From NCBI RefSeq assembly GCF_002127325.2, contig NC_035449.2, positions 82,059,657-82,123,656 of the forward strand: a stretch of 64,000 nucleotides of DNA, given 5' to 3'. Position numbers and translations under genes: made by a program. Each line of letters opens with the position of its first letter. Positions within the stretch are counted from its first letter, which is position 1. A model generated the notes under the pieces. That model did no database searches, was not told the DNA's origin, and saw only the letters and a list, made by a program, of their open reading frames with translations. Source of the stretch: Helianthus annuus. Lineage: Eukaryota > Streptophyta > Magnoliopsida > Asterales > Asteraceae. This document shows positions 32,944 to 42,824 of this stretch, piece by piece.

Positions 32944-34365
32944 GTACCTGAGACAGTGCACATCGATAATAGCATTAGGTACGTCCTATACCATTTAGCA
33001 TTGATAATGACTGCCAAGTATTTTTGCATTGATGCAAGGGATAATAAACCTTTAGCAAACCATAAGCTTAGCAAACTCTGGATTACACTCATAAGGACTC
33101 CATATATTAAATATGAGGTATAATTTACCAATAGAATCTTTAATGACCTCTCTTCCATCCTCGGAGATAATCCTTTCATAAGAATCTGGAGTACTCTTCC
33201 CCAGAAAGAGTACGACAATATATATTATTTATTTTATTTTATTATTTTTTTCTCATTGTTTTCTATCGTCTGCGAATGCCAAACTATGTTTGATAAGAGT
33301 AGCATATGAGGATTTGCGTATCCTAGTGTGTCCCATAGATTGCTTCCATGCCTGATCAGTATGGAGGTTTAATGCATGGGATCCCCGAAGATATCCCAAT
33401 GATCATATTGTACTAAAGTCGACTAGTAGTATTCAAAGAAGATATCCAATATAAAAATGTCCTTATAAGTATCTCTACTTAGGGCATCTTTGCAATGGTA
33501 AAGGGAATGTGTCATTTATCTGACACCGACAGCGATAGATGGGCCAAAGCCTGAGAATACGGAAATCTCTGACATCTCTATGTGTCATAATTAGCTTCTT
33601 TATAAGAATTACCATGTTTACCTTCTGAGAGGCAAGAGGATGTTAGGACAAACATCCCGCTTAGGGCTGCAGTTATTGTAAGAATCTTATATCTGTTATT
33701 ACCAACGAAATAGGAAGAACTAAGAGCCAAATCAATAAGTTTAGATAAGGTTTCGTAAAGCCAAAATTCAAGGTTCTAAGAACTCCGATTTTTTTTTGTA
33801 AATAAGAAAGAAGGTTCATCTTGCTTGTGCATTGATTACCGCAACCCTATTTAGGCAATAACTAGGAATCCCCAATTTCTGCCAGGATCGTCAATTTATT
33901 CGACTAGCTGTGAGGAACAACTATTCTTTGAGATTAGTCAAGCAGCGGTTGGAATGACCAAATCGTCTTAAGATAAGCTTTTCGGTAATGGTTGTTATAT
34001 AAGTATCAATGCTGCTCCGTTGGGAGACCTTGTATAGATAAGATGTTAAACATCTATTGCTAGGCAGAGAATTGGTAAGTCCAATTATCAGGATCTAAAA
34101 GTTGCCTTGGAAACAACGAATAAGATCGAGAAAATCCATAACCATCTATAAGTTGCCAGTATTCGGCAGAGAATCAAGGATTCATGGAAATAGCAAACCT
34201 CCTAAGTTCTTGTTAAGAAATAAGGTTCAACAAAAGATATCACCCTGGAAAGGTGTGCCAATCTGTTAATTGTCAGGCTAGTAAGCTCTGAATATATGAA
34301 ATCATTCGAAGTAATCGAATATATCAAGATCAAATAACTTATGAGCTAAAACCTAATTAAGGAGC
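32944..34365 (+). pseudogene. ruined protease/reverse transcriptase region of element A
   Basis: No ORF longer than about 60 codons. At 33795-34030 faint reverse transcriptase remnants can be read, for example SCLCIDYRNP (from the CxDYR block) and a later SINAAPLG corresponding to the TNAP region, broken by stops and frame changes. The YVDD-type active site is not recognisable. This is far more decay than the LTRs show, so the damage pre-dates the last transposition. Confidence 0.6.
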
Positions 34366-35215
34366 TTGGTGGAGCTCGCAATGTATTACACCCTAAGGAT
34401 TAAAGGATATGTTTCGCCAATAAGTCAAGAAGCACTATCACATAACGGTTGGCAGACAGACGGACAGAGTGACCGTATCATCCAAACATTGGAAGACATG
34501 CTTCGAGCATGTGTGATTGATTTAGGTGGCAGTTGGGATAACCACCTACCCTTGATAGAGTTCTCCTATAAAAATAGCTACCATACTAGTATTAGGGCTG
34601 CGCCTTTTGAGGCCTTATACGGTAAGAAGTGTAGATCGCCTATATGTTGGGCAGAAGTTGGAGATGTCCAACTATCAGGAACAGAAATCGTTTTGGAGAC
34701 GACGGACAAGATCGTTCAGATTCGCGATCATTTGAAAGCTGCCAGGGATAGGCAGAAAAGTTATGCGGATCCAAAGCGCAAAGATTTTCACTTCGATGTA
34801 GGTGATAAAGTGTTACTTAAGGTATCGCCCTGGGAGGGGGTGATGCGATTTGGTAAGAAAGGCAAGCTAAGCCCGAGGTACATAGGACCCTTCGAGACTG
34901 TTGAGCATATCGGGTCAGTTGCTTATAAGTTAAACTTGCCTGAAGAACTTGGCGCTATACATAATTTGTTCCGCATCTGTAATCTGAAGAAGTGTTTCGC
35001 TGACGAATCACTGGTTATACCGCATACAGATACACATAGATGAAAGTTTGAAGTCCGTGGAAAAACCATTGTCGATCGAGGATCGACAGGTAAAGAAGCT
35101 TCGAAGGAAGCATGTACCTATTGTCAAGGTCAAGTGGGATGCCCGTAGAGGTCCCGAATATACGTGGGAAGTGGAATCCACGATGAAAGAGAAATACCCT
35201 CATTTATTCCAGTAA
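34366..35215 (+). pseudogene. integrase C-terminal half and chromodomain-like tail of element A
   Basis: The open frame to 35043 covers the end of the integrase core and the C-terminal domain ([60 protein letters not shown]). The catalytic glutamate block, SERT in element H, reads SDRI here, so the Glu is Asp. A small indel at about 35037-35040 shifts the frame; the chromodomain-like tail (KVKWDARRGPEYTWEVES) continues to the stop at 35215. The region N-terminal to this (zinc finger, first two Asp residues) is missing or unreadable. Same subfamily as H at 62808-63989. Confidence 0.8.
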
Positions 35216-35238
35216 ATCTCGAGGTCGAGATTTCTTTT

Positions 35239-35251
35239 AAGGGGGTGAGGA
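35239..35251 (+). other. polypurine tract of element A
   Basis: AAGGGGGTGAGGA lies directly before the 3' LTR start TGTAACACC; this is where plus-strand DNA synthesis would begin. Confidence 0.8.
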
Positions 35252-38200
35252 TGTAACACCTCGAAAATTTACGTCCAATAATGCATTGACACGTGTCATA
35301 GACTTCCGGTATGTGAAAACATACTTTAGAGGGACTAAAGTTGACAAACGGTGAAAACTATGGAACGTAAGGGTCCAAAGTGTCAGCAATGGATAAATAG
35401 ACTCTATAATAACCCTACATAATGTTTATAACCTTAAACGGATGGATCATGGATCATACGAAGCGGAAATTGCACGAAAGTGAGGAATTACAAACTGCAG
35501 GGGCCAAAAGTGTCAACATGTTGAATTTATACCTCTGAGTGATCTTTTGGCAGACCCGAAGCTTTGTAATGCTAAAATATACTCACTAGAATATGTGGTA
35601 AAAATTTCATGAAGTTTCGTTATCGTATGAGAAAGTTATGGCCAAAACCGTACTTGAGGGGTTAAAAGCGTCAACGTCGAAATTCATGACTTTTCGGGTG
35701 AGCGCAAAGTTATCCGAGGACATTACCATGTTGGTAAATGTCCCAAGGTTCTTAAAAACCAAGTTTGAGGGTTTACGAGTCAAAATAAATAGCCGAAACC
35801 TCGCGTGCTAAGACAGGGACCAAAACTGCAACATTTGAAAACTGTTTGGACCTGCAGAACCCCAGGCGGCCCGCCTGGGCTACCTTAAGCGGGTCGCGTG
35901 CCCCTACCAGCTCCAGAAAATCGCGAAAATTGGTTTTTGGGTCTGTTTTGTGAGTGCTTAACAGCTATCATCACCTCCCATTTGCACCAATTGAAAGACA
36001 TGCAACATTGGACACCTGGAAGCCTCTCCAAACACCTGAATTCCCATTTATATCAGATCAAAGCTTCACATTTTGAGGGTCTTGGGTAGTAAACAAGAAC
36101 ACAAGCAAACTTTCATAACTCACAAGGCTTTCCAGGAGCAATCTGATCGACAAGGCAACTTCCAAGTGTTATCTAGGCTGCATTAGGACCTTTGTAAGCA
36201 TTCATATCATCCTCTAATTCCTTCTAGCTTTGATTATTAGCAAAAAGTCAATCCGTTGTTCATATGGTTTGACTTTTCGATTAAACGAGTTTGGCTCTGT
36301 CATTTCTCAAATTGAAACCACTTATAAGTTGGTATTTATGTGGGAAACAAACCCTCAAAAGGGTATTCTCTGATTCCCACTCTAAGCATGCTATTTGTCG
36401 AGTCAAAGTTGTTCTTAAAAAGTCAACAGGAATCGTTTTTGCGAAATATAGCATAAATGGTAATATAGATGACATGCAATCTGTTTGATCATCAAAATAA
36501 CTTTAAAATAAATGTAAGAATATGTTTTATCATGATCAACTCGACAATCCTTAGTATAAACTCGGATCGGAACCGAAAGTCTTATAAAACGGCTTTTTCG
36601 TTGACTCTCGATTCGGATCCTTGCATGCATGTTTGAGATCTGCATTAGAGTTTATTTTTGACCATTTTTATTTAAGTTTAACTCTCTGGAATTTTTACAA
36701 CTTGAGTCTATGCTTAACCGGTTCATATGCATGTTTCCGATTTATGCTTAAAGTTGACTATTTTGCCCTTTTTGATATAAAACGTGATGTTTGGAAAAGT
36801 GAAAGAGTTGAAATCTTTATTTCTGATTTATAAACGTGCACCGAAAATTTGAGATCAGTTGGTGGTCCAGATTTTGAGTTATGGCCGATATCGTAAAACT
36901 ATAGTCTTATGTTAAATAAACGGCGCATTTAGCGTATAACCTATTTAAGGCCACTTTTTGATATAAAACTTTTTACCCACTGATGTTATATAATATTTTG
37001 AGGTTTTTGAAGATTTTTATTTAAATTTTGGGTGATCGTATCATAGGTCGCTAAGTTGATTCGGTTAATGCCGGTTTTGACCGTTTAAGCCATAAAACGA
37101 GTTTTATAAATCCTTTTGACCCCAAACCTTTTTCTACTGATTTTTTTTGTTAAATAAATTATTTTGAGCATTCTGGAAATATAAAAATCTCAGCTTTCCT
37201 TTAAAAACCCGGAAACGGCTCTAAATCGCATTTTTAAGCATTTTTAGCGCATAGTAAGCGTTATACTCATATTAAACATATAAGATTCATACCTACTGAT
37301 GTATTTAGTATATTTTCATATAATAACAGTAAGTATAATATTTTGAACTCAGATTTCCAGTTTTGACATTTTTAGCCCTTGTGAAATTACTAAAATACCC
37401 CTACGGTGCATAGTTTGATTTTAAGCGATAAGTTTCATAAACGGGTCATACCCTACTGTTATAATATGTCAAATTAAGTATATATACTGTATAAATCAGA
37501 CCTGTAACTCAGATTTCCAATTTAACTCTTTTATGATCTCTTAAATGACCAAAATGCCCTTATAAGGCATAAATTGAATTTAAATTCATCCGGGGCATAA
37601 TAGAACATAACTTGCTGATATTATATCATATTTAAAGCATATTATCTCAGGGAACTTGCATATGACTCTTTTGGCTACCCGTAACGCTCTTTTAGCGTTC
37701 GGTTCGGTTTATGTAACTAGTTTGCATAAATTGACCGAAACGGGTCAAACGTTATCATTTTTGTCTCAAAATCCAGAATGTATTTAGTATACCCATATTA
37801 TACAAGTATTCAAACTTGTCGGGTCTAAATCACATTCTATCCGGTCTTCGCTTAATCGTGCGCTTGAACCGTATCATCCTTAAAACTAACCGGTCTAAGT
37901 TTAGGCTTAATTAAAGACCCGTTAGTATTCTAATTGGTTATTTATACCATCGTTCCAGACTAGAGCCTTCCGGTAAATTGTACCTACGCTTACTTAAGTG
38001 AATATGGCTGAGTTATTATAATTCTTGCTATTTAAGACAGGAGCTAGCTCAGGTAAATACTCTTAACTTATTTTCCCTATTACGGGCTTGGGATACGGTA
38101 ATATAAATACCGCATGGTCAGGTATGGGATTCGAAGACCAATGAGTCGGGAAATCCAAATAACCTGTTTTAATTCGTATTGCTTGACTGAAACATTGGGG

Positions 38201-38888
38201 GTTAATGCGACCGTGTCCTGGATATCCTTGACTCATTAATTGCAATGGCCACGACCTAAGCACGGGGTGTAGGCATACACCTGACAGATGCTATATGCTT
38301 ATTAATTGATTATACCCAATAAGGGATTCCCAATAAGGGAATAGTGGTGTGTCGGTTAATCTTGAACCGGCATAGAACCGGGCCCCGTATGTAGAGCAAG
38401 TTATGTAAAACTGATAACATGAGATATAGTTTGTCCCAAGTATAAAAGATTAATCTTGCCTTGTGCATCTTAATCAAGTGTCAAAATAGTTTTGTGCCTT
38501 GTGCGCCTAAACCAATTTTCATAAACTCTTTTCAAATGAGTCAGTTGAGTGTATTTACCAGTGAAAACTAACGTATTTTCCAAAGTCTAAGTGACAGGTA
38601 CAAGTACGTAATAGGCTGGAAGCTGCTCAGGGCGTTAATAAGGAATCTTGCAAGTTCTAGGCGCCTAAAGTCTGTTGAACAACATTATCTTATTTTTAAG
38701 ATCCGCCTGTGGATCCTCTACTTTCCGTTGTAATACTTGATATTACTTTATATTCGGATTGTAGTATATTTATCGCTTGCTTCCGCTGTGCATTTATAAT
38801 TTGTGTTGTTTGACTATGATGTTATCAACTACGTCACGATACTCCCCACCGGGCCCACCGGTGACACGTGGAAATTCGGGGTGTGACA
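35252..38888 (+). repeat. 3' LTR of element A (3637 bp)
   Basis: Starts TGTAACACCTCG, ends GGTGTGACA, followed by the target duplication ACAAG. It has one copy of the segment duplicated in the 5' LTR. Confidence 0.95.
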
Positions 38889-38893
38889 ACAAG

Positions 38894-39868
38894 CATTTAG
38901 TGTAATACTTTTGATTTTTAATCTTTTCGCACTTTTTATTTGGTTTTGTATTAATGACTTTAATAACTAGTTTCTTATGTTGAAGGTGAAACTTCCTTAT
39001 CATTTGTCTGTGGTGTCTTGGCGTTATTTTACTTTCTATATAAAATAAAAGATTTACACCATTCATATCTCTACGGTCTATATAAAGATATGTTGGCTAC
39101 CTGGTCGGGGGTTAAGGGAATGGTCTGGTAAGGTTCTTGCCTTGTTCAGTGTATAGATCCTGCAAGGACCTGGGTCAAGCTTACTAGGACCTCCTTCAAT
39201 ACCCACTAGTATTGGATGGCGGGGGTGCGAATGGCTTGATCCCCTCATATGTAAACTACTATTAATACATTAACCCGACTATTTGGGATTGTATACATGT
39301 TGACTCAAACCACTTAGCCGAGGATAACGTCACCTTCAAAAGAGGGGCCTACCACATTTCGCATTAATAACTTAATTAATTATCTTTCAATATCCCGACC
39401 CTTTAGGATTGTATCCTTGCTGACTCAAACTACTGGGTTGTGGGTAACGTCACCTTCAAAAGTGGTGTCTACTACTATAACTAAGATAATCTCTTAAAAA
39501 GTGCAAAAGTGCGGAAATCATCAAAGGTTACACTAAAGGCGAGTAGGATCCAAGTGATTCATCTTGTCTATCTGTTTTGTTTTATTTTTATTTTCAGCGT
39601 TTTTAGGTTTTTTATTTTCATGTTAAAACCATTTTTCTAAAATTTTGATTTGATTAGACGTTGAGGATAAACCGGTATTAAAAGCTCTTGTGTCCTTGGA
39701 CGACCTCGGTATCTTACCAATGCTATACTACGCTCACGATGGGTGCACTTGCCCATATGCGTGTTTAGTGTTAGTAGAATATCGTGTTTTATAAATTTAA
39801 AACTTGACTAAAGTGTTAACAAAGGGCTAAAAATATAACTAAAAGTATATAACACACCGCACGCATCA
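38894..39868 (+). repeat. 3' LTR of element B, second part
   Basis: Continues the B 3' LTR after the second ACAAG, matching 19261-20229, and ends ACCGCACGCATCA followed by the target duplication ATAGG. Confidence 0.9.
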
Positions 39869-39873
39869 ATAGG

Positions 39874-40029
39874 ATATGTTTCAATTGTGGAGAAACTGGT
39901 CACATCAGACCGAACTATCCGAAACTAGCTCTAGCAGCAACCAACAAGGCTAAGACAACTGAAGCACCTAAGAACAGTGAGAACTTTTTCTCGTGCGAGT
40001 TGGGCCAAAATTCTTTTGCACAAACGTAG
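39874..40029 (+). pseudogene. gag of element C, 3' part
   Basis: Resumes the gag interrupted at 18493. It has a third zinc knuckle CFNCGETGHIRPNY in which the final Cys is Tyr, then a Lys/Ala-rich tail and a stop at 40027-40029. Nothing of pol from C follows; a Mutator-like element starts 16 bp later. Confidence 0.85.
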
Positions 40030-40506
40030 ATGAAAATATTATAAAGAGTAAACTGCCATTTTAGTCCCTGCGGTTTGGTCACATTTGCCATTCTAGTCCA
40101 AATTTAAAACCTTTTGCATCTGGGTCCCTGTGGTTTCAATTTTATTGCCATTTTGGTCCAAAAATAAATCAGGTCATATTTCTCAAAGAGTAAACTGCCA
40201 TTTTGGTCCCTAAGGTTTGGTCACTTTTGTCATTTTAGTCCAAAACTCAAACCTTTTAAATCTAGGTCCTTGTGGTTTCACTTTTATTGACATGTTGGTC
40301 CAAAAATCAAATCACCTGTTATTAGGCTAATAAAATCTGGTTATTTTGTCTTTTTCTTCAGGGGCAAAATGGTCCATCTGATTTTATTATAACATATTAT
40401 CAATTAAATTAATTATATTAAATAAGTTCATCTTCTTCATCTTCTCCCCACACCAAACCCTAATCCCAAATCCATCATTTCTCCCCCTTCACCCGTCTGA
40501 TCGACA

Positions 40507-40746
40507 ATGGTCATTGCCACCAATTACTCCACATTTCACATTCAATTCCACAAATCTCCACTCAATTCACAACACATTCTTCAATTTCACAATATATTCA
40601 TCAATTTCACACTTTTCAGCCTTTTGAAGCTTTTCACAGGTTCATCAATGGTGCGATTAGCAAATATCAAACACGCATTCTCATTCGATTCATCATCGTC
40701 AAAACCGGTAAGAAACAATCGGAATATTATCGTTCGAAATAGCTAA
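40507..40746 (+). CDS. hypothetical 79-codon ORF in inner Mutator-like element
   Basis: Starts MVIATNYSTFHIQFHKSPLN. The first part is His/Phe-rich and low in information; from MVRLANIKHAFSFDSSSSKP on it looks more protein-like. It ends one base before an ORF in another frame (40748). Unrecognised; candidate captured gene fragment. Confidence 0.3.
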   Translation: MVIATNYSTFHIQFHKSPLNSQHILQFHNIFINFTLFSLLKLFTGSSMVRLANIKHAFSFDSSSSKPVRNNRNIIVRNS

Positions 40747-40747
40747 C

Positions 40748-40972
40748 GTGATGTCAAAAACGATTACTCTCCACAAATCGTTAACAAATTACGAGATCTA
40801 CACGTTAAAACATGAAATCCTCAACTGGTACGGCGTAAAAACCCTAGTTTCATCAGACGAAACATATGTTCTACAGCTTGCGTGTACAGAAGCTAGAGGC
40901 GTTGAATTCGATATCCGACGTCGTTTCGAGGCTTGGAAGGAGGTGTACAATGCCGCAACTGCTAGAGTTTGA
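40748..40972 (+). CDS. hypothetical 74-codon ORF in inner Mutator-like element
   Basis: Starts MMSKTITLHKSLTNYEIYTL, balanced in composition, with an ordered-looking middle (LQLACTEARGVEFDIRRRFE) and a stop after ATARV. It looks more like real coding sequence than its neighbour, but I cannot place it in a family. Transcription in its own right is unproven. Confidence 0.4.
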   Translation: MMSKTITLHKSLTNYEIYTLKHEILNWYGVKTLVSSDETYVLQLACTEARGVEFDIRRRFEAWKEVYNAATARV

Positions 40973-42495
40973 GCATGTGTATATGGATATTTGTTAACGG
41001 AGTGATTGATATTGGGTAATTAGGGTTTTTAGTCAAGGATATGGATGCAATGGTGAGGAAAACGGAGATCAGACTTTAAAGGGAGAGAAATGATGGATTA
41101 GGTAAATAAATACAAATGGATCATTTTGCCCCTGAAGAAAAAGATAAAATAACCGGATTTTATTAGCTAAAAACATGTGATTTGATTTTTGGACTAAAAT
41201 AGTAATAAAAGGGAAACCACAGGGACCCATATTTAAAATGTTTGAGTTTTGGACTAAAATGGCAAAAGTGACCAAACCTCAGGGACCAAATTGGCAGTTT
41301 ACTCTTTCTCAAATTAAATGCTGCTATTTTGTCCTTTTCCTTAGGGGCAAAATAGACAATTTAAGCATTAGGATATAAAAATAAAATAAAAATAAGCCCA
41401 AAAGTCTGCACTCTCTCTAAACACTTTCTCTCTCTCTATTTTCTCTCTCTAATATAGTTCAGATATTCATAATCATATTCATTTGTTAACCTGATCCATT
41501 CTCTTCGTCGGATGCACCGTCACCGGCGTAACAAAACAACTAAAACATTCGACTCCGGCACCGGAATAAACCGACTGAAATCACCGCCGTGGAATTTTGA
41601 ACTCCGACGATACACACATTCATTCACTCTCTCTCACACACACACTATATCTCTCTCTCTCTCTTAGTACTCTTCCACCACCATCACCATCAGTCTACCA
41701 CCATTAAAACCAACCTGCAACCACCACCTATCGCCCCTTCTTCAAATCGTCTGCAACCACTACCTGTCACCTTCCTTCATTCTCCCATAACCACTAAAAT
41801 TCTCAAAACCTAGAGAGAGAAAAAATCTGCAACCCTAACTGCTACACAGACTCTGCATTCACCAATCAAGAAACAAAAACCCCAAATTGACAACTGAAAT
41901 GATCAAATTGCAACTGAAATTGAAATGTGAAAATGCAAAACTGACCTTCGAGCCTTCTTTGTTCAGTCACTGGATCGGACTGTGACATCTCCATTAGAGA
42001 GAGAAAGAAGAGGGTTTCAGGTTTGGGTTTCAAGATCGGACTTTTAGAGAAAGAAGAGGGTTTCAGGTTTGGGTTTCTGGGTCTGTTTCTCACACAAATT
42101 TTCTCTCTCTAGATGTATAGGTATAGTGTGTGTACATATCTTTGATGAGAAGAGAAGTATGTGGTGTTGCTGGAGAACCTCGCCGGAGAAGACGAGAGTG
42201 AGAGGGAGGAGGAGGGTGGTCGTGGTGTGGTGGATCTCTGCTAATTTAAGAGGGTTTGGGTCTGCTAATTTAAGAGAGAGAAGAAAGAGACAGATGGGTC
42301 TTTAAATAAAATAAAAATAAAAAATAACCAATTTACCCCTGGACAAAAAAAGGATTTAATTTGAGGAATATAATTCACTTTTGGATCAAAATGGCACAAA
42401 ACTGAAACCGCAGGGACCAAAATGAAAGTTTTGGACTAAAGTGGCAAATCTGCCCAAACCTCAGGGACCAAAATGACAGTTTAATCTATTATAAA

Positions 42496-42824
42496 AAAGT
42501 AAAAAAAAAAATTGTCGAGTCGGTAATTTTTACTGATCCAAGTTTTTTTATGCGCTGGTGTAAATTTTGTATGAAAATAAATATTTTTTATGACTGATGT
42601 AAATATGTATATGTGGCTTTTTTTAATTTTTTTCTTTTGTTAAAACAAGTGATTTTTTTATGACTTTTGAGAAAAAAAAAATTTGAAAAAACCTATCCTT
42701 GTATATATATACCTAGCCACTTTATAAGTACAATATATAACCCACTAATTGGTTTGTGAATGTTGCAACATAAAAAGTAGTAATACTTGCATGATTAGAA
42801 ATTTGACAAGCATATCCAGCTTCT
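42496..42824. other. no gene; 3' flank of the receptor kinase
   Basis: Strongly AT-rich with poly-A and poly-T runs, between the second target duplication of the outer Mutator-like element and the stop codon of the receptor kinase. The kinase transcript would end in it. Confidence 0.5.

Larger units (their letters stand above)
24917..38888 (+). mobile_element. gypsy element A, 13,972 bp, recent, pol ruined
   Basis: Complete LTR element with perfect target duplication ACAAG (24912-24916 and 38889-38893). LTR ends are TGTAACACC and GGTGTGACA. Order: 5' LTR, tRNA-Met primer site, 2.9 kb leader, intact gag, degenerate protease/reverse transcriptase region, integrase C-terminal half, polypurine tract, 3' LTR. 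By eye about 14 substitutions separate the two LTRs in their first 1.25 kb, roughly 1 percent. A young insertion with an unreadable reverse transcriptase implies help in trans. Confidence 0.95.
18494..39868 (+). mobile_element. non-autonomous LTR element B, host of nested element A
   Basis: Bounded by TG...CA LTRs and a perfect 5-bp target duplication ATAGG (18489-18493 and 39869-39873) inside the gag of C. Its own sequence is 18494-24916 plus 38894-39868; the rest is element A with one copy of the A target duplication. The interior is about 3.9 kb with a tRNA-Asp type primer site but no gag, protease, reverse transcriptase or integrase that I can recognise, only one 148-codon ORF. It must depend on enzymes from elsewhere. 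The tRNA-Asp primer site is typical of Athila-type gypsy elements, which is the best guess for its helper. Confidence 0.9.
40188..41304. mobile_element. inner Mutator-like non-autonomous element (1117 bp)
   Basis: Same family of ends (GAGTAAACTGCCATTTTGGT) inserted in the left arm of the outer element, with its own perfect 9-bp target duplication TTTCTCAAA (40179-40187 and 41305-41313). The interior carries two adjacent ORFs (40507-40746 and 40748-40972) that could be captured host sequence. Confidence 0.9.
40046..42486. mobile_element. outer Mutator-like non-autonomous element (2441 bp)
   Basis: Perfect 9-bp target duplication TATTATAAA (40037-40045 and 42487-42495). Terminal inverted repeats start GAGTAAACTGCCATTTTAGT on the left and, inverted, GATTAAACTGTCATTTTGGT on the right, matching over more than 100 bp. 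Nine-base duplications and long inverted ends are the Mutator signature. The interior (minus the inner element) holds CT-rich microsatellites (about 41415-41680), proline-rich-like sequence and short frames at 41866-42305 with no family resemblance. No transposase. Confidence 0.85.
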
